A DNA stretch of 64,000 nt from Paraescarpia echinospica. Lineage: Eukaryota; Annelida; Polychaeta; Sabellida; Siboglinidae. Position numbers and translations under genes: made by a program. This document shows, in pieces, positions 56,859-64,000 of the stretch (position 1 is its first letter; every line of letters begins with the position of its first letter). The notes under the pieces were generated by a model. That model was not told the DNA's origin, ran no database searches, and was given only the letters and a program-made list of their open reading frames with translations. The stretch covers positions 51,584,392-51,648,391 of the forward strand of contig CM034533.1 in assembly GCA_020002185.1 (NCBI GenBank), given 5' to 3'.

Positions 56859-57491
56859 ACCTACTCCATTAATTAAGCATGATATATATTATCTAGGGAG
56901 CACAGTAACACATATCCAAGTTAACATTTCCTATGCCAGACATTGATTACACGTCATATACATTGTCCAACAGTTCTATGTTGTATGTCATGCCTGTGGA
57001 TGCCACAGTTCCTGCCGTACAATTGGACGGCAGCGTCAATGCTGCGAGCCAGCTTTTCGTGTACTACTCTACTCGGTACCCCCCCCCCCCTATTCCCGGT
57101 GTATCCGTGTTATGTTCATGCAGCCCTTTCTCTGTTTGTACTGAATGTACGCCAACTATTGGGTAGGTTGGTATTGGGCAATCAAATTTATTAACACAGG
57201 GATTGCCACTGTGCACATATAATATATACAATAGTCACATCTTGTGCACAGCCAGGTACATCCAGATTACAGAGTGATGGACCACACATGTTAACCTACT
57301 CCATTAATTAAGCATGATATATATTATCTAGGGAGCACAGTAACACATATCCAAGTTAACATTTCCTATGCCAGACATTGATTACACGTCATATACATTG
57401 TCAAACAGTTCTATGTTGTATGTCATGCCTGTGGATGCCACAGTTCCTGCCGTACAATTGGACGGCAGCGTCAATGCTGCGAGCCAGCTTA
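56859..57491 (+). repeat. 200-bp direct repeat, two copies 434 bp apart
   Basis: 56859-57056 and 57293-57491 are nearly identical, from 'cctactccattaattaagca' through 'catgcctgtggatgccacag' to 'gctgcgagccagctt'. The stretch between has a poly-C run at 57079. This fits two units of a satellite or a duplicated mobile-element part. The ORFs at 56933 and 56943 lie inside it. Confidence 0.88.
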
Positions 57492-57655
57492 TCGCACTAG
57501 CCGAGAATGATTAGTGATGTAACTCTATGGCGACAGCTGACCAAGACACAGTAGACGGAGGGACACGGTATTGCTTAACTAGTCGAAACCAATCGAACAT
57601 GCGTAAACACAGCAACGACATGGTGACTCGAACCATCCTTCGCCACATTTGCTGG

Positions 57656-57790
<135 letters not shown>

Positions 57791-57879
57791 CTCTCAATAA
57801 ATTGGATATTCAAACCAACACGCATGTTTTTTGTTCTTTTAGTCTATATCTATCCATATAAAAAAGTTGACATATTGTA

Positions 57880-58380
57880 GTTATTAGTTAATTATATCTT
57901 GACAAATATAATGTCTTTAAAATAAATTTACTTTAATATCTATTGATGCATTTATTGATTGTTGTGCTCACTATATGCCTATATGTGCATACGTATATGT
58001 CAGCTACTGTATGAACTTTAATACTGAAATCTTATGTAGCACCGGTATCCGTCGTAGAGGTGCTCATGGCGCTTGCACAATATTTGACAATTGATGACTT
58101 TAAAGTAGTAATTTTAAGAATTGTAAAAGCACTATTCTAAAATATAATGAGAGCAACGTTCTAGAAATTATAAATTGAGTATCATTAATTATACATGATA
58201 AAATCAATTAAAATATCATTATCAATGTAATGTAGACTCGTTAATACAACCTTTCTAAAAAATCTTTAGCTAGTATACATAATAAATGTTACGATATTAT
58301 AAGTAACATAATAAATGCAATAAAATGTTATTCGTAAATAGTATAAGATCAGTATTATACAGTGTCCACAATGTCCACAT
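57880..58380. other. AT-rich spacer, nothing recognised
   Basis: No ORF or repeat of note. Confidence 0.5.
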
Positions 58381-58386
58381 CATGTC

Positions 58387-59440
58387 TTATTCTAAGTATA
58401 CTTTAAAGAGGTGGGTTTGCAAGGCTGTTTTGAAGGTGTTGATTGTTGTAGTAGCTCTAATATTGTTTGGAAGCGCATTCCAGATCTTTGCTGCGGATAC
58501 TATAAACGATCGTGCTCCCCACGAGTTTTTCGGTTTGTGTTCTACTAGGAGTAACTTGTTTGCAGAGCGCAGATTTTCACGGGATGGCAAATAAAGTTTG
58601 ACAAGGTTGCACAATTAGGTAGGAGAGACACGGTGGATTAATTACAAGCGTGGACATTTTGCAGACGACCCTCTGTTCGATTGGCAGCCAGTGTCGTTGT
58701 TTGAGGATAGGCGTGATGTGTGTGAATTTCCTGGAGAGCGTGACCAGTCTGGCAGCAATGTTTTATAGTCGCTGGAGTCATTGTAGTTGTGATTTGTTGA
58801 GGACGTGAAGCAGAGCATTGCCCATGTCCAGCCTAGAAGTAATGAGAGCGTGAGTAAGTGGTTCCGCAACCGGCTGATTGATGTGCTTACGAATTGACAT
58901 ACAGACGGCTCTGAGTACAGCGGCGATCTCTGATCTGTGTGATGCTGACCTTTGATCTATGTTGTTTGGATCAGACGACAATGAATTCTGTCTTTTCATC
59001 ATTCAGTTTGAGGAAGTTATGTGACATCCATTGACGTAGCTCCTCAAGGCAGGCTTCAATTTGCTGTATTACGTCATTAATTTTTTACTGTGTGGGATCG
59101 GCTGATAGGTATATTTGTGTATCGTCAGTGTAGCAATGATAATTGAGGCTATGCTTCCTGATGATATCAGCAATGGATGTCATATACATTGAGAAAAGTA
59201 TTGGCTCTAAGAAGAGCCTTGCGGGGGAGTCCGTATTTTAGTTGCGATGTATCCGATGTTACATTGTCAATGCGCACACAGCAGGTTCTGTCGCTCAAGT
59301 AGGACTGGAACCAGTCATGTGCAACACCGCATATTCCGAAGTAGCTGGTCATGCGAGATAAAAGTATAGAATGATTGACAGTGTCAAAAGCTGCGGTTAG
59401 GTCGAGTAACACAAGAAGGGTAATCTTGCCGTAGTTCATG
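58387..59440 (-). mobile_element. CR1/L2-like LINE fragment (reverse transcriptase and ORF2 end)
   Basis: The frame at 59440-59167 holds 'LLVLLDLTAAFDTVNHSILL' and 'WFQSYLSDRTCCVRID'. About 59070-59180 in another frame has 'YTDDTQIYLSADP', the catalytic YxDD position. 58614-58387 ends the ORF with 'GARSFIVSAAKIWNALPNNI' and 'INTFKTALQTHLFKVY'. Frameshifts and stops separate the blocks, and the 5' part is missing, as is usual for truncated LINE insertions. Confidence 0.88.
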
Positions 59441-59699
59441 GCCTTCAGTAGCTCATTGATTCACGTCCAACGAGGCGACCATAGGACTCGTATGAGGTAT
59501 CGCTTCTTTTAATGGAAAACATATGCATATGAAGCAGCCGTCTTTTCAACGTAACAATTCCATATTTTCAAGTAGTGCGAGCGGACAGATACGATACGAC
59601 CTTCTCGAGAGTCGAAAAAGGAAAGACCAGAATCGTCGGAAGCACGGTATATACAATAGTTTTCGGCGTGATCTCATTTGCGTAATCAATCACACCGAA

Positions 59700-60735
59700 C
59701 GTACATCACGTGACTTCCCTTAACACAAAAACTGTGCACGTTCATGAGACAGGCGACATCTGATGGCCCCAACGGATAGCAATGTAACTACTCAGAATAA
59801 CGCCAACTACCGGCCATGATAGATCTCTATTCGTTGACACACTTCCGGGAATACCGGAAGCGTAGAGGCCGCCATGACAGTCAAGTAACTTCCGGTGCGA
59901 CGTCACTTCCGACGTGTCGTCCCTAGTAGAGGCTGCCATGACAGTCAAGTAACTTCCGGTACGACGTCACTTCCGGTGTAGCGCCCCCTAGCGGATAATC
60001 GGAGTACTACGTCACATGGTGGCGCCATCTAGCGGTTAAAAATATATAATTAGGTTAGCTAGAGAGAAAAAAGTTGGGGTTAACCTCGCGAAAATTTAAA
60101 CAACAACCTCTAAGGTGGTTGTATAAATTTTCGCGAGGTTAACCCCAACTTTTTTTTATCTAGCTAACCTAATTAGACCTGACATGGCGGCCTCTACGCT
60201 TCCGCTATTCCCAACGAATATGTGAGTCAACGAATAGAGAACTATCATGTTCGGTAGATGGCAATACTCTGACTAATTACATTGGTGTCCGTTGAGTGGC
60301 GTTGGGAACCGTAATGGTCACCTCTTTGAATGAAGTCCTGTCAGGTGGTTGTCCTTACATGTTATTGACATAGTCGTTTTTGGTCATAGCAGTTTTCAAA
60401 TTCGTTTGCTATGACAGCCTCTACTAGGGACGGTACGTCGGAAGTGACGTCGCACCGGATGTTACTTGACTGTCATGGCGGCCTCTACTAGGGACTCTAC
60501 GTCGGAAGTAACGTAGTACCGGAAGTTATTTGAATGTCATGGCGACCTGACATGGCGGCCTCTACGCTTCCGCTATTCCCAACGAATATGTGTGTCAACG
60601 AATATAGAACTATCATTTTCACTAGATGGTAATACTCTGACTAATTACATTGGTGTCCGTTGAGTGGTGTCGGATGTCGCCTATCTCATGAACGCGCACA
60701 GTTTTTATGCTAAGGAAAGTCACGTGACTATGAAA
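59700..60735. mobile_element. Nested fold-back (long inverted repeat) element
   Basis: The left arm starts 'catcacgtgacttcccttaa' (59704) and runs through 'cgttcatgagacaggcgaca'. The right arm, read on the minus strand from about 60730, gives 'cacgtgactttccttagcat' and 'cgttcatgagataggcgaca'. Pairing extends about 300 bp on each side and includes repeated blocks 'catgacagtcaagtaacttc' and 'gacgtcacttccgacgt'. A shorter direct copy of the right arm's inner part (60175-60300 versus 60545-60670) sits inside. No protein is encoded. Confidence 0.82.
60048..60174. repeat. 127-bp near-perfect palindrome at the core of the fold-back element
   Basis: 'aattaggttagctaga' at 60048 pairs with 'tctagctaacctaatt' ending at 60174. 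The arms continue inward through 'gttggggttaacctcgcgaa' and its complement to a small loop around 'caacctctaaggtggttg'. Arms are about 57 bp. It would extrude as a strong hairpin and may be a separate MITE nested in the larger element. Confidence 0.9.
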
Positions 60736-60841
60736 ACGAAAAACAAACACACTCATCCATAGCATAAACACGATTTTTATTTGAATATTTCACATATGAT
60801 ATCTCTTGTGCACTGTTCCTGTAGATTCCAAATCGGTAATG

Positions 60842-61912
60842 CTAATAAGGTTCCCAACGTGTGATTTGCAAAGGTGTCGCCGAATGAGCTGCGCGCCGCG
60901 ACGACGCAGGTCGTCTACGATGTCGACGACGACCACTGTCAAACGGAATGCTGGTTTCCTTTGATATGTCATCGTCCACTGATGTTGTCTGCATATAAAT
61001 CCAACGATCTGAGTTCCCAACTAAATCCATTGGCGTGTTGACGTCCTTGAGACCACGAGCAAAGGTTTCCCATCCCACCGGTTCAAACGACTTCCGTTTT
61101 CTCAACACGTCATTCACAAGGTCCACGATATTACTTCCGGGAACCGCCTTGTTTCTGTACATCATCTCGCCACGATCGTTCCAATTTACGGCACCTTTCA
61201 TTTTATCGATGAGTCGCCGTGCTTTCTGCTTCATAGCTTTTGGAACGCTGTCGATGATTTCGTTTTCGATGCTCTCCTTTTCGACGACTTCATTTTCGTT
61301 AGCAGGTTGTACTTTGTTTTTCTCTTCACTGGGAATTTTTTCGACGACCACACGCACGGGTTCTTGCATACGTTTGTCGGAAAGATCGTTGTATCGATTC
61401 AATACCTGGTTATACAACACAACCTTTTCCCTCTCGTATATATCGCTTCGTTTTAATATGTCTAGCATTTCATTGTCGAGTCTTTGCAAAACCCTTTCGA
61501 TAGGATTAGCCGGAGAAGGACGTTGTGGTTGAATTTCCAAAATACGTGGATCGACCAGCGCCAACTTCTTTGTGTACTCCATGGTCACCTGAGATGGAGA
61601 CTGGAATGTCGAGCTTGTTGAAGGAACCGTAGGTACATGTGTCATAGTGGGCACTTGAGTTGGAGACGAGAATGTCGAGCTTGTTGCTGGGGCCAGAGAC
61701 ACCGATGTCGAAGTAGGCGCCGGTTCAAGTGAATTGAACAATGTAGTGCTTGTCGTCGTAGTGTTTGTCGATGGTCTACAGCGACTGTGGGCACTGTGTC
61801 GTTTCCAGCTATCTTTCCGTGAGAAATGTCTCTTGCAATATGGGCACTGGAAGGCCGCCCGTGATACTGGCGTAGGCTTGTTGGCAGCTGGTAGACTAGT
61901 CCTTAAGCTCAT
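60842..61912 (-). CDS. C2H2-type zinc-finger protein of unknown function, intact, 356 aa
   Basis: A single uninterrupted ORF starts with ATG at 61912. Residues about 20-45 form one zinc finger ('FQCPYCKRHFSRKDSWKRH'). A Ser/Thr/Pro-rich linker with short repeats follows ('SSTFSSPTQVPT', 'SSTFQSPSQVT'), then helical segments ('VLQRLDNEMLDILKRSD', 'KVVLYNQVLNRYNDL') and a conserved-looking block 'VPKAMKQKARRLIDKMKGAV', 'WNDRGEMMYRNKAVPGSNIV', 'DLVNDVLRKRKSFEPVGWE'. I have seen the WNDRGE/PGSN.VDLVND block in repeated predicted proteins of invertebrates, which I believe are mobile-element or virus associated, but I cannot name the family. The end is Arg-rich. The stop region overlaps 'ggttcccaac', which recurs at 62960. 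Confidence 0.7.
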   Translation of the reverse strand: MSLRTSLPAANKPTPVSRAAFQCPYCKRHFSRKDSWKRHSAHSRCRPSTNTTTTSTTLFNSLEPAPTSTSVSLAPATSSTFSSPTQVPTMTHVPTVPSTSSTFQSPSQVTMEYTKKLALVDPRILEIQPQRPSPANPIERVLQRLDNEMLDILKRSDIYEREKVVLYNQVLNRYNDLSDKRMQEPVRVVVEKIPSEEKNKVQPANENEVVEKESIENEIIDSVPKAMKQKARRLIDKMKGAVNWNDRGEMMYRNKAVPGSNIVDLVNDVLRKRKSFEPVGWETFARGLKDVNTPMDLVGNSDRWIYMQTTSVDDDISKETSIPFDSGRRRHRRRPASSRRAAHSATPLQITRWEPY

Positions 61913-62069
61913 GATGTACGTGTTTATTGTTCAAATGTAAAGAACGGAATGACTCTTGGAACTCGTCGGTCTAAGTTTGGTTTGTACAACTCGTTGATCT
62001 AAGTCAGATTCATGCAACTCGTTTTATGTCTGTCTATTGTAGCGGAATTTGACGAGGTGAACCTATCCA

Positions 62070-62470
62070 TTGTGGTGGAAGCGGTGGAATCTCACGTGAT
62101 AACCCGTCTATTGTGGTGGAATTCCATCTTTTTGGTGGACTCTCACGCGATAACCCGTCTATTGTGGTGGAATTCCATCTTTGTGGTGGAATCTCACACG
62201 ATAACCCGTCTATTGTGGTGGAATTCCATCTTCGTGGTGGAATCTCACGCGATAACCCGTCTATTGTGGTGGAATTCCATCTTTTTGATGGGGTCTCACA
62301 CGATAACCCGTCTATTGTGGTGGAATTCCATCTTTGTGGTGGAATCTCACGCGATAACCCGTCTATTGTGGTGGAATTCCATCTTTTTGATGGAATCTCA
62401 CACGATAACCCGTCTATTGTGGTGGAATTCCATCTTGTTGATGGAATGTCACGCAGTAACCCGTCTATTC
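62070..62470 (+). repeat. 51-bp tandem repeat, about 8 units
   Basis: 'aacccgtctattgtggtgga' recurs every 51 bp from 62101 (62152, 62203 and so on). The period is 17 codons, so long repetitive ORFs exist on both strands ('WNSTTIDGLSREIPPQR' on the minus strand). Unit variation is mostly in one 10-base segment. Confidence 0.95.
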
Positions 62471-62484
62471 TGATGTGCCATCCG

Positions 62485-62700
62485 TAGTCTCGTGACATAT
62501 CTCGGTCATAGTCTCGTCTCTTGTCTCGTCGGTACTCTCGTGTGACGTGTCATCCGAAGTCTCGTGTGATGTGTCATCCGTAGTCTCGTGACGTATCTCG
62601 GTCATAGTCTCGTCTCTTGTCTCGTCGGTACTCTCGTGTGATGTGTCATCCGTAGTCTCGTGACATATCTCGGTCATAGTCTCGTGTGATGTGTCTAGTT
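62485..62700 (+). repeat. 24-bp based tandem array with higher-order units
   Basis: 'ctcggtcatagtctcg' recurs at 62501, 62597 and 62669, spacings of 96 and 72 bp, i.e. four and three 24-bp units. On the minus strand this reads as an 8-residue repeat ('SHETTDDT', 'SHESTDET', 'RDETMTEI'). Confidence 0.88.
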
Positions 62701-62814
62701 GATCTAAGTTCAATTCGTGACACGTTTTGGTCAAAGCATAGTGTTTCGTTTTCGTGACACGTGTTGGTCAAAGCATAGTCCAACTAGTTGGTCTGAGTAC
62801 ATTAACATCTCTGT

Positions 62815-62940
62815 ACTGAACTACACAGACATGAGTGGTTAACATATCTGTACTGAACTACACAGACATAAGTGGCTATCATCTCTACTGAACTACACAG
62901 ACATAAGTGGCTATCATCTCTACTGAACTACACAGACATA
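62815..62940 (+). repeat. 35-37-bp tandem repeat, four units
   Basis: 'actgaactacacagacat' recurs at 62815, 62852, 62887 and 62922, followed by 'aagtggctatcatctct'. The period is not a multiple of three. Confidence 0.92.
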
Positions 62941-63291
62941 CTTGTGAAGTGTAAGACGATTAGTAAGGTTCCCAACATATGCTTTGTATTATACTATGAA
63001 AAAGACACAAGATGAGGTTTGCACAGTTTATTCGTGAACAACACAAACGTATTTACCTGTCACGCTCCATAACTAAAAGAACCAGAGACATTGATACAGA
63101 GTCTTGCAAAGTTTAATCGTGTACAAGACAATACCACACCTCACTACTTCAGTCTTGCCTGCCATACGGCGAGGAGCCCTTGTGGGTCCAACAAAGTCGG
63201 TTCGGATACTCGGTTGTGGTATTGTTCCAGACAGTCAACCAGTTCAAACCAGTTTGCAAACAGGCAACCATTTGAAGTAAATTCAATTCTA

Positions 63292-63992
63292 CTATGTAAA
63301 GACTGTCGTCGTTTCTCCTTGCACTGCTTGGGTGGATTCAGCAGTAGAGACAGTCGCTTGGAGGGCCGATATTTGCCGCAACAGGGGGGAAGAGGGAGAA
63401 GTAGCGACGTTTGCAGCAATACACTCCTTTTCTTGACGCTGAAACAGTGAAGGAATGAGCTTAATAATGAATGCTCAACTGGTATCTATAAGAAAAAATA
63501 TAATATTATGTTCTTTTGAAAATGTTCTAACAAAATAGCATGAATACCATTTGAACACTATGAAAAATTGAAGCTTACTGTTATCTCTTCAAGTTGTTCT
63601 TCAAGCTGTTCTTCAAGTTGTTCTTTACGTCGCCGCTGTTTATCTTGCTTCCTTTGACAGCAGCCCTGCTTCACATGAGCGGGCCAATTCCATTTATACT
63701 TGAAGGTACTACCACACATACAGCAAGTATAACGAGGCAACAGCTTCTGACGCTTCGTCGGAGGTGACGATGTCAGGTTGATGGTTGGGTTGATTGCCGG
63801 AGCTGATGACAGAGACGAAATTGGTTTGATCGTCGAACTGGTCGTCAAACTGGTCGTCGGACTGGTCGTTGAACTGGTCGTTGGCTGTTGGTCCCGGTTG
63901 ATTGTTGGGGTCGAGAGGTCGTGTGGTCCCGTAGCCGGAGAAGGCTGCGCCTTCGGTAGCAAAATCCCTTGTCGGACGTTATCACTAGTCAT
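63292..63992 (-). CDS. Second zinc-finger protein of the pair, two exons, about 186 aa
   Basis: Exon 1 (63992-63579) starts with ATG two bases after 'aac' near the window end. It has a Ser/Thr/Pro-rich N-terminus ('TTSSTTSPTTSLTTSSTI'), one C2HC-like finger ('YTCCMCGSTFKYKWNWPAH') and a basic/acidic coil with 'EEQLEEQLEEQLEEIT'. A 140-bp intron with 'gtaagc' donor and 'tgtttcag' acceptor leads in phase to exon 2 (63438-63292), ending 'LRQISALQATVSTAEST' and a TAG. The finger plus S/T/P linker resembles the gene at 60842-61912, but the WNDRGE block is absent. The intron call is inference from signals and phase. Function unknown. Confidence 0.55.
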
Positions 63993-64000
63993 GTTGTTCA

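Noticed and set aside
62070..62470. Possible CRISPR array
   Set aside because: Units are contiguous 51-bp tandem copies with no unique spacers, in animal DNA with introns, and no cas genes.

Overview
This window is nuclear DNA from an invertebrate animal; I cannot name the species or phylum. The evidence is spliced genes with canonical GT-AG introns, LINE and tRNA-derived SINE copies, long microsatellites, a 1,000-base assembly gap (50177-51176), and an extracellular gene joining a chitin-binding (CBM14) module to a CUB module. Most of the sequence is AT-rich and repeat-dense. Real coding content sits in a few islands.

Layout. 1-3000: a decayed CR1-like LINE with an internal 67-bp minisatellite. 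4067-5605: two fragments of a CXC-type protein gene in shuffled order. 7700-18845: a GC-rich, gene-dense island that is a Polinton/Maverick (adintovirus-like) virus-derived element. It keeps recognisable protease, major capsid protein, FtsK/HerA-type packaging ATPase, phospholipase A2-like protein, retroviral-type integrase, a fibre-like protein, and a large protein-primed DNA polymerase joined to an SF1 helicase and an HNH nuclease. Most of these are broken by frameshifts and stops, so the element is a fossil. 18846-26300: low-complexity arrays and AT-rich repeats. 27001-42228: a very large inverted repeat with arms of about 4.2 kb and a 6.8 kb spacer. Each arm carries a SINE and one exon of a SWIM zinc-finger gene; the rest of that gene survives only beside the right arm. 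44205-50148: a multi-exon gene for an rve/DDE-type transposase-derived protein with all three catalytic acidic residues in frame, plus a degenerate partial copy of it in inverted orientation. 51351-55836: a broken CBM14, CILP-like and CUB gene. 58387-59440: a LINE fragment. 59700-60735: a nested fold-back element. 60842-63992: two C2H2-type zinc-finger genes separated by stacked tandem arrays.

How things fit together. In the Polinton-like element, the morphogenesis genes (membrane protein, fibre, protease, small virion protein, capsid protein, penton-like protein, ATPase) run leftward as one cluster. The PLA2 protein, a small ORF and the integrase run rightward from a short divergent promoter region beside the ATPase. 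The polymerase-helicase-nuclease gene runs leftward again and meets the integrase tail to tail. The rest of the window looks like host DNA repeatedly reshaped by inverted duplication: the 15-kb palindrome, the inverted transposase copies, the 785-bp inverted pair inside an intron, and the fold-back element. Best candidates for something new are the polymerase-helicase-HNH fusion, the intact intron-bearing transposase-derived gene, the giant inverted repeat, and the paired zinc-finger genes beside the fold-back element.
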